Source of the DNA: Leptospira fainei serovar Hurstbridge str. BUT 6
GTDB lineage: Bacteria > Spirochaetota > Leptospiria > Leptospirales > Leptospiraceae
Length of the DNA: 64,000 nt
Assembly (NCBI RefSeq): GCF_000306235.2
Contig: NZ_AKWZ02000003.1
Location: 310,001 to 374,000, forward strand
Reading direction: 5' to 3'
Every line of letters begins with the position of its first letter. The first letter of the stretch is position 1. Below the pieces are notes generated by a model that worked only from the letters and a program-made list of their open reading frames with translations, did no database searches and was not told where the DNA came from. Positions 54,497 through 62,959 of the stretch are shown here, piece by piece. The translations under genes were made by a program, and so were the position numbers.

Positions 54497-54600
54497 ATTC
54501 GCCGATTCGCCTTCAAATACCGCTGGAATTTAACGTTTGCCAGAGGTGACCGGGTTTCTAAATTGGTAGTAAGGGAATTTTTTTCCCGGGACAGGAGATT

Positions 54601-55662
54601 ATGTCGGAAGAGAGTTCTCCCCGGTTTAGCGACCTTTTTTCTAAAGTAAATAAAACCATCTTAATAGCGGGATCCTTCGGATTCTACGTCTTACTTACCG
54701 CCTATCCGATTTACAAATTTTTTGCCCCCGAACAGTATGTAAAAATCGGACATCGTTACTATACGTTAAGCGATGTTAAGGATTCGAATGCGGCTCTTTA
54801 TCGCAAATACGCCGCAGAGAATAACGATAAAATCTATAGGCTCTTTTCCCAATTTGCAAACGATAAGGTATTGGAATTAGAAGCGAAAGATAGGGGAATT
54901 GCCGTTCAGGAACTAACCAAATTTGCGGCCAATTACGAACCCACCGAAGAAGAAAAGATCGCTACCTATAATCAATATAAAAATAATATTCCCGCTCTGA
55001 AAGGAAAATCGTATCAGCAGGTCCAAGGCGATATAGCCAGCTTCCTAAAGAGAGTTAAGGAAGACGAGGAACGCCAAGCATTCTACCAACAGCTTCGTTC
55101 TAAATATGATATCGATATCCGAGTTCAAGAGCTCGCGCCGACTAAGATCGACGTCTCAACCGGCGACAATCCTTCCATCGGACCGAAGGACGCGAAGATT
55201 ACCATAGTCGAATTTTCCGATTTTGAATGTCCTTATTGTAAAAGAAGTCAGGATGTTACAAAACAACTTCGCGAAAAATACCAGGGAAAAATCCGCTGGG
55301 TATTCCGCGACTTTCCGCTACCGTTCCACCAGAATGCGATGTTCGCTCATATCGCGGCGAATTGCGCCATTCCTCAAGGAAAGTATTGGGATTATTTTTC
55401 CAAACTTTTCGAGAACAGCGGTAATTTAGAAAGAAGTAATGTCATTTCTCTCGCTCAAAAGAGCGGCTTAAATATGCCCGAGTTTCAAAAGTGCATTTCC
55501 GATGAAGCGAAGCAAAAACTGGAAATCGATGCGGATATCGCCGAGGGACAAAAATACGGGGTCAACGGAACTCCTGCCTTTTTTATCAACGGAATTATGG
55601 TGGAAGGCGCGCAACCGATCGAATCATTTACTAAAATCATAGATCAAGAGTTAAAAAATTAA
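54601..55662 (+). CDS. membrane-anchored protein: SurA-like region plus DsbA-like thioredoxin domain
   Basis: This 353-residue protein has one transmembrane helix (~19-40), a helical region (~60-175) that resembles SurA/PrsA N-terminal chaperone domains (NDKVLELEAKDRGIAVQEL, YNQYKNN, then FYQQLRSKYDIDI), and a C-terminal DSBA-type thioredoxin fold (~180-353) with active site CPYC (C210, C213), DFPLPFH and the cis-Pro motif GTPAFFING. It probably folds or oxidises/isomerises exported proteins in the periplasm. ATG follows AGGAG. mdh starts 26 bases later. Confidence 0.9.
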   Translation: MSEESSPRFSDLFSKVNKTILIAGSFGFYVLLTAYPIYKFFAPEQYVKIGHRYYTLSDVKDSNAALYRKYAAENNDKIYRLFSQFANDKVLELEAKDRGIAVQELTKFAANYEPTEEEKIATYNQYKNNIPALKGKSYQQVQGDIASFLKRVKEDEERQAFYQQLRSKYDIDIRVQELAPTKIDVSTGDNPSIGPKDAKITIVEFSDFECPYCKRSQDVTKQLREKYQGKIRWVFRDFPLPFHQNAMFAHIAANCAIPQGKYWDYFSKLFENSGNLERSNVISLAQKSGLNMPEFQKCISDEAKQKLEIDADIAEGQKYGVNGTPAFFINGIMVEGAQPIESFTKIIDQELKN

Positions 55663-55688
55663 CCTGATAATAGGTAGGACAGCATTTT

Positions 55689-56669
55689 ATGGGAAACACA
55701 GTTAAAGTAGCAGTTACCGGAGCCGCTGGGCAAATCGGTTATTCTCTTCTATTCCGGATCGCCTCCGGTCAAATGTTCGGATCGGATACTCCGGTTGAAA
55801 TCCAGATGCTGGAATTGGAGGCTGCTTTGCCCGCTGCTAAGGGCGTAATTATGGAGTTGGAAGACTGTGCTTTCCCGCTACTTCAGAAAGTAACCGTTTC
55901 CTCCGATTTGGATACTGCCTTTAAAGACATCAACTGGGCTCTTTTGGTCGGTTCCGTTCCTCGTAAGGCGGGAATGGAAAGGGGAGATCTTCTTAAAATT
56001 AACGGCGGAATTTTTGTGAACCAAGGTAAGGCGTTGGAAAAGAACGCCGCATCGGATTTAAGAGTTCTGGTTGTAGGAAACCCCTGCAATACGAATTGTT
56101 TGATCGCAATGAATAATGCAAAAGGAATTCCTACGGATCGTTGGTTTGCGATGACTAAGCTGGATGAAAATCGGGCGAAGTCGCAATTAGCGAATAAAGC
56201 GGGTGTTCCGGTGAAAGATGTAACCAATGTCGGAATTTGGGGCAATCACTCCGCAACGCAATATCCTGATTTCTATAATGCGAAAATCGCCGGAAAAGTC
56301 GCGACCGATGTGATCAAAGACCACGATTGGCTAAAAGGCGATTTCATTAAAAACGTCCAACAACGCGGAGCCGAAATCATTAAGGCGAGAGGCGCTTCTT
56401 CCGCAGCTTCGGCGGCAAACGGTGTCGTTGACACGGTTCGTCAAATCATCAATCCGACTCCTTCAGGCGATTGGTTCAGTGTCGCAGTGGCATCGGACGG
56501 ATCTTACGATGCGGACAAGGGATTGATTTTCGGGTTTCCGGTAAAGTCGGACGGGAAAAAAGTAGAGATCGTTAAAGGTCTGACTTTAAACGATTTTGCA
56601 AAAGAAAAGTTTAAGATTACCCATGACGAACTCAAATCCGAGCGCGACGAAGTAAAGGGAATGCTTTAA
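55689..56669 (+). CDS. mdh: malate dehydrogenase
   Basis: Mdh interconverts malate and oxaloacetate with NAD. This 326-residue protein is the cytosolic-type enzyme: NAD loop [34 protein letters not shown] (mobile loop with substrate Arg residues), [22 protein letters not shown] and the catalytic His in [13 protein letters not shown]. It lies 18 bases before bioF. Confidence 0.97.
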   Translation: MGNTVKVAVTGAAGQIGYSLLFRIASGQMFGSDTPVEIQMLELEAALPAAKGVIMELEDCAFPLLQKVTVSSDLDTAFKDINWALLVGSVPRKAGMERGDLLKINGGIFVNQGKALEKNAASDLRVLVVGNPCNTNCLIAMNNAKGIPTDRWFAMTKLDENRAKSQLANKAGVPVKDVTNVGIWGNHSATQYPDFYNAKIAGKVATDVIKDHDWLKGDFIKNVQQRGAEIIKARGASSAASAANGVVDTVRQIINPTPSGDWFSVAVASDGSYDADKGLIFGFPVKSDGKKVEIVKGLTLNDFAKEKFKITHDELKSERDEVKGML

Positions 56670-56687
56670 TTCCTTTTAGAAAAAGAA

Positions 56688-57830
56688 GTGCGGGAACCTC
56701 GGACATTCAGCGTCCCCTTTTACGGCGAGTTACCCGCCTTCTTTTCTCGGCTTGAATCGACGAATCGGATCAGGTCGTTAGATCCTCCAATAGGTATCGA
56801 TCTTTGTTCCAACGATTACCTTAACCTATCTCAACACCCTGAAATATTAGAATCTCTTAAAGAAGGAATCGATCTATTCGGGGCCGGTTCCACGGCCAGT
56901 CGATTGGTTCGAGGGCATCGGGACGTTTTTACGAAGTTAGAGAACGATTTCTCATCCTGGGTGAATTCGGAAGCTTCCTTATTTTTTGCAAACGGATACG
57001 CGGCAAATCTAGGCACGCTTTCCTGCGTTTGCGATCCCTCTTACGTTGTCTTTGCGGATCGAAAAAATCATGCATCCTTGATGGACGGAATTCGTCTTTC
57101 GGGGGCTAAAAAAGTCTATTACCGGCATTTAGATTTAAACCATCTCGAAGAACTTCTGCGAAAGCATTCCGCGAGTAAGCATAAAATCATCGTAGCCGAA
57201 ACCGTTTTCAGCATGGACGGAGATGTTTCCCAAATCGGGGATTTACTCGAATTGAAGGAAAAATACGGCGCCCTTCTTTATTTGGATGAAGCTCATGCGG
57301 TCGGATTATTCGGACCGGAAGGAGCGGGGTTGGCAAATTCTCAACTTTCTTCTTCTCAATTGGAAGGGATAGATTTTCGGATGGCGACTTTGGGAAAAGC
57401 GCTCGGATTGGAGGGCGCGATGGTTTCCTGCAAGGCCGACGCCAGAAAATTCTTAATTCATTCCGCTCGAACCTTCGTATTTTCAACCGGATCTTTACCT
57501 GCGATTGCACATGCCGGAAGGACGGCAATTCGCTTAGCCAGATCAATGGATAAGGAAAGGAAAAGACTCGAAGAATTTTCTCTCCTTTTGCGGGAAGGCA
57601 TCCAAGCGAAAGGATATTCTTACGGAAAATCCTCTTCTCAGATCGTTCCTATTTTACTGGAGAATGAAAAAGAAGCCCTGGAATTTGCCTCGTTATTTGA
57701 AGCTGCCGGATTTCAGGCTAAGGCGATCCGGCCACCAACCGTCGACATATCTCGAATTCGGGTTTCGGTCAATGCGAAGCTTACAAAAGAAGATTTGATG
57801 CTATTTTTAAGCATCCTGAAGGAGCGATAA
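56688..57830 (+). CDS. bioF: 8-amino-7-oxononanoate synthase
   Basis: BioF condenses pimeloyl-thioester with alanine, the first committed step of biotin ring synthesis. The 380-residue alpha-oxoamine synthase has DLCSNDYLNLSQ, GSTASRLVRGH, LDEAHAVGLFGPEGAG, and the PLP lysine in ATLGKALGLEGA. The start is GTG at 56688 with no strong ribosome-binding site; it may depend on read-through from mdh. It leads bioF-bioD-bioA, followed closely by bioB. Confidence 0.94.
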   Translation: MREPRTFSVPFYGELPAFFSRLESTNRIRSLDPPIGIDLCSNDYLNLSQHPEILESLKEGIDLFGAGSTASRLVRGHRDVFTKLENDFSSWVNSEASLFFANGYAANLGTLSCVCDPSYVVFADRKNHASLMDGIRLSGAKKVYYRHLDLNHLEELLRKHSASKHKIIVAETVFSMDGDVSQIGDLLELKEKYGALLYLDEAHAVGLFGPEGAGLANSQLSSSQLEGIDFRMATLGKALGLEGAMVSCKADARKFLIHSARTFVFSTGSLPAIAHAGRTAIRLARSMDKERKRLEEFSLLLREGIQAKGYSYGKSSSQIVPILLENEKEALEFASLFEAAGFQAKAIRPPTVDISRIRVSVNAKLTKEDLMLFLSILKER

Positions 57831-57832
57831 AT

Positions 57833-58498
57833 TTGGCTGTTTTCGTAACGGCGACAGGAACCGATGTCGGTAAAACCTTATTTTGTTCGCTCTTTCTCGC
57901 CAAATACGCGGTTCAATGCGGCGTCAAATATTTTAAGCCCATTCAAACAGGAGAGGATTCGGAACGGGTTAAAATCATGAATTTGACCGGTTTGAACGAA
58001 AAGTATTTTCTAAAAAATTATTATACCTTTGAAATTCCCGCGTCTCCGCATCTTTCCTCGGAACTCGCAAATGTCGAAGTGGATACGGACGAACTCTCAA
58101 GGCATTTGTATAGTATTCGCTCGGAACGGATATTAATCGAGGGCGCAGGCGGCTTGTACGTTCCGTTGAAGAGATATTATTATAATATCGATTTAATCGT
58201 TCAATCTCAATTACCTGTAGTGCTTGTCGCTTCGACGGATCTAGGAACCATCAACCACACGCTTCTTTCTATTGAAGCTATTAAAAGGTCCGGGGTTAAA
58301 TGCCATGGAGTTTTTTTCATCGGACCGGAAAATCCCTTGCGGTCGGATAATATTCGCACCATTATCGAAGCTAGCGAAATCGGACTTTTAGGAACTTTCT
58401 TACTTCCGGAAAGGCGATTAGCTCGCCAGGAATTCCTCGCAAGAGTTGCTGAGGAGTTCGATCCCAAAGGTATTCTTCCGGAGATTTTATTCCCTTGA
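57833..58498 (+). CDS. bioD: dethiobiotin synthetase
   Basis: BioD closes the ureido ring of dethiobiotin using CO2 and ATP. The 221-residue protein has the P-loop TATGTDVGKT, the substrate-binding KPIQTG and IEGAGGLYVPL. It starts at TTG (57833) with AAGGAG eight bases upstream and only two bases after the bioF stop. Confidence 0.95.
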   Translation: MAVFVTATGTDVGKTLFCSLFLAKYAVQCGVKYFKPIQTGEDSERVKIMNLTGLNEKYFLKNYYTFEIPASPHLSSELANVEVDTDELSRHLYSIRSERILIEGAGGLYVPLKRYYYNIDLIVQSQLPVVLVASTDLGTINHTLLSIEAIKRSGVKCHGVFFIGPENPLRSDNIRTIIEASEIGLLGTFLLPERRLARQEFLARVAEEFDPKGILPEILFP

Positions 58499-59799
58499 TT
58501 TGGCATCCTTATACGGCCTTAGTAGGTTCCGATCCTCCTCTCAAAATCGTTTCCGGGAAAGGGGAATTCCTATACGACGAAACAGGCAAAGACTATGTGG
58601 ATGGAATTTCCTCCTGGTGGGTAAGTATTCACGGTCATAACCACCCTAAGTTAGTTCAATCGGTTAAGGATCAGCTGGATAGATTGGATCACGTTTTGTT
58701 AGCGGGCTTTACTCATCCGCCTGCGCTGGAACTCGCCCACGAACTTTTGCAGTTTGCGAATTGGAAGTTCCATAAAGTCGTGTATTCGGATAACGGTTCG
58801 ACCGCCCTAGAGATCATGCTTAAGATCGCATTACAGTACTTTAGGAATCGGGGCGAAGAGAAGAAGAAAACCTTCATTAAATTTTCAGCCTCTTACCATG
58901 GAGATACGATCGGAGCCATGAGTGTCGGGGGAGATTCGATTTTTAATCGGATTTTTCAAACCCTTTTGTTTCCGACAAAGGATTTTCCATCCCCGGCTTG
59001 CCATGATTGTCCGGTTGGGAAATTACCGCACTCCTGCACCGAAGATTGTTTAGATGAGTTAGAGGCGTATTTATCCTCTCATTCTAAAGAAGTAGTAGGA
59101 GTTGTTCTCGAACCGTTAATTGCCGGAGCGGGAGGGATGTTGTTTCATAAGCCGAAGGTTCTCCAGCGATTAAGAGAGATTACGTCTCGATACGGAGTTT
59201 TACTTTTACTCGATGAGGTATTCACAGGTTTCGGTCGGACGGGACATACATTCGCGTACGAGGCGGCAGGAATAGAACCGGATCTGATCGCTTTAGCAAA
59301 AGGCTTAACGGGCGGTGTTCTACCTCTTGCGGTCACACTAGTTCGCGAAGAAATCTATCGGGAATTTGTATCAGACGAACCCCTTAAAACCTTCTACCAC
59401 GGCCATACGATGACAGGCAATCCTCCCGGTTGCGCCGCAGCTCTTGCCTCGCTTCGATTATTCAATGAAGAGAAACGTCTCCAAGATGTTAAGCGACTAG
59501 AGCATGGGTTGGAAGAGGGCTGGATTAAATTAAGGGCGGAATTTCCCGCGAAAATAAAAAATATAAGAGTACTGGGGGCCGTCGGTGTAGGAGAGCTGGA
59601 AACGGGCAAAGAATCTCCGGGGTATATTAATGCATATTCACAGGAATTTAAGCGAATTTGTCTCGAGCATGGCGTGATTCTAAGACCGTTGGGAAATGTC
59701 ATCTATGTGACTCCGCCCTATATTATTTCTCAGATCGCTTTAGATCGAATTTTTGACGCTATTCGGAAGGCTTTGCTCACCTATCAGGTACCCGCCTGA
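58495..59799 (+). CDS. bioA: adenosylmethionine-8-amino-7-oxononanoate aminotransferase
   Basis: BioA transfers an amino group from S-adenosylmethionine to give 7,8-diaminononanoate. This 434-residue class III aminotransferase has WHPYTALVG at the start, YVDGISSWWVSIHGHNHP, LLLLDEVFTGFGRTG, and the PLP lysine in LAKGLTGGVLPLA, with FYHGHTMTGNPPGCAAA. The TTG start overlaps the bioD stop (TTGA). There is no ATG that would keep the conserved N-terminal WHPY. Confidence 0.95.
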   Translation: MIWHPYTALVGSDPPLKIVSGKGEFLYDETGKDYVDGISSWWVSIHGHNHPKLVQSVKDQLDRLDHVLLAGFTHPPALELAHELLQFANWKFHKVVYSDNGSTALEIMLKIALQYFRNRGEEKKKTFIKFSASYHGDTIGAMSVGGDSIFNRIFQTLLFPTKDFPSPACHDCPVGKLPHSCTEDCLDELEAYLSSHSKEVVGVVLEPLIAGAGGMLFHKPKVLQRLREITSRYGVLLLLDEVFTGFGRTGHTFAYEAAGIEPDLIALAKGLTGGVLPLAVTLVREEIYREFVSDEPLKTFYHGHTMTGNPPGCAAALASLRLFNEEKRLQDVKRLEHGLEEGWIKLRAEFPAKIKNIRVLGAVGVGELETGKESPGYINAYSQEFKRICLEHGVILRPLGNVIYVTPPYIISQIALDRIFDAIRKALLTYQVPA

Positions 59800-59862
59800 A
59801 GCCTTTCTTTTTAGCGGAATATCGATTGCCAATAGCCGAGCCTCTAAGAAACTATCGGCAGA

Positions 59863-60954
59863 ATGAAAACCGTGATCGAAACGCCCCTTCCCACGGAGGA
59901 GAAGGTCCTTTCCGAGGTCCCAAGCTTAATTTCTCCGGAAGAAGCCTTAGCCATTCTCCAGGGTAAAACCCCGTTAACCGAATGCCTGGATAAAGCTTTC
60001 AAAGCAAGGGAACAATATTTTGGCAAATCCGTCCGAATTCATATACTCGATAATATTAAAAACGGCCATTGCCCGGAAGATTGCGGTTACTGTGCGCAAC
60101 GCAAGAATGCAAATTCGGGCGTCCAAGAATATTCTTTAAAGACCGAAGATGAGATATTTCAAGACGCAATCCAGGCAAAAGAGAACGGGGCATATCGTTT
60201 TTGTATGGTAACTGCCGGAACAGGGCCGAATTCCCATTCAACCGAAAGATTGGCACGAACGATCGAAAGAATCAATCAAGAACTCGGCTTAAAAGTCTGT
60301 CTTTCTGCGGGACTCTTAGATCGGGAAAAAGCAATTCGATTGAAGCAAGCGGGCCTCGATCGATATAATCACAATTTAAATACTTCTAAAGAACATTATC
60401 CGGAAATTTGCGACACCCATACGTACGATCAAAGAGTCGAAACCCTTTCTCACCTTTCTGAAGCGGGAATCGGAATGTGCTCGGGCGTAATCGTTGGAAT
60501 GGGCGAGTCTTTGAAGGATCTGGTAAATGTAGTATTTGAAATTAAGGCTCTTAGAGTGATATCGATTCCGGTTAATTTTTTCATTCCCGTAGCCGGGCAT
60601 GCGATAAAAAATCCGCAAGCGCTCACTCCGGAATTTTGTTTACGGACGTTGATCGTTTTTCGGCTCGTAAACCCGGATTCGGAGGTGCGGATAGCGGCAG
60701 GAAGGGAAGGTCACTTACGCAGCATGCAAGGTATGGCTTTGTTCGCGGCCAATTCTCTTTTTGCTAGCGGTTATCTGAACATAAAAGGATCCGACGCTTT
60801 AGATACCGTAAAGACGATTCTAGACGCGGGATTTCTTCCTGAATTTTCTTCCGGAAAGGGTGATGAAATAGATTGGGAAGCCATTTTAGGAAAGGATCAT
60901 CTATATTCTGCGGATAATTTTCCGGAACTTTATAAATTTAAGAAAAAACCGTAG
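59863..60954 (+). CDS. bioB: biotin synthase
   Basis: BioB is the radical SAM enzyme that inserts sulfur into dethiobiotin. The 363-residue protein has the SAM-cluster motif CPEDCGYC, the following Gln (CAQR), [14 protein letters not shown], and the [2Fe-2S]-related GGEGHL-like [21 protein letters not shown] with the conserved Arg. It follows bioA after 63 bases, where I see no terminator; the ATG lacks a strong ribosome-binding site. Confidence 0.97.
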   Translation: MKTVIETPLPTEEKVLSEVPSLISPEEALAILQGKTPLTECLDKAFKAREQYFGKSVRIHILDNIKNGHCPEDCGYCAQRKNANSGVQEYSLKTEDEIFQDAIQAKENGAYRFCMVTAGTGPNSHSTERLARTIERINQELGLKVCLSAGLLDREKAIRLKQAGLDRYNHNLNTSKEHYPEICDTHTYDQRVETLSHLSEAGIGMCSGVIVGMGESLKDLVNVVFEIKALRVISIPVNFFIPVAGHAIKNPQALTPEFCLRTLIVFRLVNPDSEVRIAAGREGHLRSMQGMALFAANSLFASGYLNIKGSDALDTVKTILDAGFLPEFSSGKGDEIDWEAILGKDHLYSADNFPELYKFKKKP

Positions 60955-61113
60955 AAAAAATTCGAACTTTATAGTAATTAAAACCAGTACGTTTTTCCAG
61001 GACCTAACACCGAATACCCTTGAATTTAAGCCTTTCGTTTTCGAAGGAAGAATTCGTAATGGATTGAAAGTCTCGGTAGAAAAAAAATCCTGGATATAAC
61101 GGAGAGCTGTCGG

Positions 61114-61287
61114 ATGAAATATAAAATAGAGATCAATAAACTGAAAAACGGCTATATAGAAGCCAAATTGATCGACACTGTTTCCAACAACCCCATCGAA
61201 TTTCGTATCTGCGATACCGAGGAATATCTTCAGGCGCAGATTGCCGACTGGCATAAACGTTTTCATATGAAGGATTCTGACAACTAA
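61114..61287 (+). CDS. 57-residue hypothetical protein with strong ribosome-binding site
   Basis: A short ORF encodes MKYKIEINKLKNGYIEAKLI followed by a 37-residue tail rich in charged residues, including DTEEYLQAQIADWHKRFHMK. GGAGAG lies seven bases before the ATG. The mix of two strands and an amphipathic helix looks like a real small protein. It lies between bioB and an SGNH lipoprotein gene, in a 360-base stretch otherwise lacking genes. Function unknown. Confidence 0.7.
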   Translation: MKYKIEINKLKNGYIEAKLIDTVSNNPIEFRICDTEEYLQAQIADWHKRFHMKDSDN

Positions 61288-61314
61288 GAACCCTTTCCGG
61301 GCTTGTCCCTTCGC

Positions 61315-62061
61315 ATGAAATCTCTTACACGTCTCAGTCTTGTTTTTGCCTTCATCACCTCCTGTGCCAGTTTTCGCAATGATACGATTGTAGATTACTA
61401 CAATCCCAATTTTACCTGTTCGAGCAGCCTAGGATCTCGGAATGTAGAATTCTGGATCCAATATCAGGCAAAATACAACGAGGCGATCGAATTCTATAAG
61501 AAAGAAAACGAACGCATTAAGACGGCTAAAATCGTATTCGTAGGTAATAGTCTCGTCGCAGGATTTCCGCCCGATTTGTTGTCGGCTCAATTTCCCGGAT
61601 CGGTAAATCGAGGAATCCCGGGGGATATGACTGAATTGCTTTTAGGTAGATTAGAGAGTACAGTGTTTGCGCTAAAACCTTCATATATCGTGATAGAAAT
61701 CGGCGGGAACGATATTCGAGAAGGAAAATGCCTGGATTATCTAGAAGCTAGGCATAGAGAGATTGTGTCAAAAATTCATGCCGCTTTACCCGACGCTAAA
61801 ATCGTTATATTAGGAATTCCGCCCGTTTTAAGCAAGGATGTGAATTCAGTGTCGCCAATCGTCAATGCCTGGTTATCGAGAGTTGCTTCGGAAAATACGG
61901 GCGTAAGTTTTTTGGATATCTGGCCATACTTTCGAAAAAAGGAACTTCCGTTTCTTCGGGACGATCTTGCATTGGAATACGGCGGGAAGATAGATAAAAT
62001 TCATGTGAACGAAAACGCCTATAAAATCTGGGCTAAGCAAATTAAATATTTTATCAAATAG
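61315..62061 (+). CDS. SGNH/GDSL-type hydrolase lipoprotein
   Basis: This 248-residue protein has a lipobox ITSC (Cys 17) and the SGNH blocks: FVGNSLVAG (nucleophile S79, GNS in place of GDS), GIPGDMT, IEIGGNDI and DKIHVNENAY (catalytic Asp-His). It is probably a membrane-anchored esterase or acyl-hydrolase acting on glycan or lipid esters. The ATG at 61315 is preferred over an in-frame TTG 12 bases upstream. It is six bases upstream of serB. Confidence 0.9.
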   Translation: MKSLTRLSLVFAFITSCASFRNDTIVDYYNPNFTCSSSLGSRNVEFWIQYQAKYNEAIEFYKKENERIKTAKIVFVGNSLVAGFPPDLLSAQFPGSVNRGIPGDMTELLLGRLESTVFALKPSYIVIEIGGNDIREGKCLDYLEARHREIVSKIHAALPDAKIVILGIPPVLSKDVNSVSPIVNAWLSRVASENTGVSFLDIWPYFRKKELPFLRDDLALEYGGKIDKIHVNENAYKIWAKQIKYFIK

Positions 62062-62067
62062 CAAACA

Positions 62068-62934
62068 GTGCTTTTATTCTTTATAGAACATCCATCGGAA
62101 ACATTTCCGTTCCTGCAACGAGAGGTCAAGGTTCGTTTTGGAAACGAAGTAGGCTTGACAAAAGTAGAATATATAGTTCCAAGCGGATGGCATTGTTTTC
62201 TTGCCTCCCTGGAGCAACGGGTCGTGCGGGAAGACCTATCATCCTTGAGAAAGGCCTTATTTTCCTCGAAAGTCGATGTTTTACAGATCGAATCTAGGAT
62301 TAAGAGGAAATCTTTATTTTGTTTCGATATGGATTCCACATTGATCCAACAGGAAGTCGTGGATGAATTGGCCCGATTTGCAGGCGTTTACGACGAAGTT
62401 GCCTCCGTAACCCGAGAGGCAATGGAAGGAAAATTAAACTTCCAAGAATCATTAAGAAAACGTTGTGCTCATTTACGAGGCCTCGCGGCCGATTCGCTTT
62501 TGAAACTTTACCCTAGACTCACTTTAAATTTCGGAGTGCGGGAACTTCTTCCAGAGTTGAAGCTACGCGGAGCTAAACTTGCGGTTTTCAGCGGCGGATT
62601 TATCGATATTTTAGCAGCATTTCAGAAGGATTACGAAATAGACGAGGTACGTGCGAACGTGCTGGAGAAAATCGACGAAAAGCTTACCGGTTCGGTGCTG
62701 GGCGGAATCGTAGACAAGGATGTAAAGCGCGGATCATTGATCGAGTTGAGAGAAAAATTCGGCATTTCGAAACGGGATGTGGTCGCTGTGGGAGATGGAG
62801 CTAACGATCAATTGATGTTATCCGAGGCGGGAATCGGAATCGGGTTTCACGCGAAAGACGGTTTAAAATCCGAAATTGAAAATTGGGTGGATTTTGCCCC
62901 GATGGACATATTGCTTTATTTATTCGAACAATAA
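62068..62934 (+). CDS. serB: phosphoserine phosphatase
   Basis: SerB dephosphorylates phosphoserine to serine. The 288-residue HAD enzyme has the nucleophile motif CFDMDSTLI (D87, D89), FSGGF, GSVLGGIVD and GDGANDQLML with the metal-binding Asps. About 80 N-terminal residues precede the HAD domain, where other SerBs have an ACT-like domain. The start is GTG at 62068 with a weak ribosome-binding site. It is convergent to mutS with 25 bases between. Confidence 0.94.
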   Translation: MLLFFIEHPSETFPFLQREVKVRFGNEVGLTKVEYIVPSGWHCFLASLEQRVVREDLSSLRKALFSSKVDVLQIESRIKRKSLFCFDMDSTLIQQEVVDELARFAGVYDEVASVTREAMEGKLNFQESLRKRCAHLRGLAADSLLKLYPRLTLNFGVRELLPELKLRGAKLAVFSGGFIDILAAFQKDYEIDEVRANVLEKIDEKLTGSVLGGIVDKDVKRGSLIELREKFGISKRDVVAVGDGANDQLMLSEAGIGIGFHAKDGLKSEIENWVDFAPMDILLYLFEQ

Positions 62935-62959
62935 AATCGCCGTTCGATGTCGGTATTTT

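Noticed and set aside
54407..54649. Plus-strand frame upstream of the DsbA-like gene
   Set aside because: Overlaps the true gene start with its AGGAG site and has non-protein-like composition.
61031..61047. Hairpin CCTTTCG-TTTT-CGAAGG downstream of bioB as terminator
   Set aside because: Stem is bulged and is followed by a purine-rich run instead of T residues.
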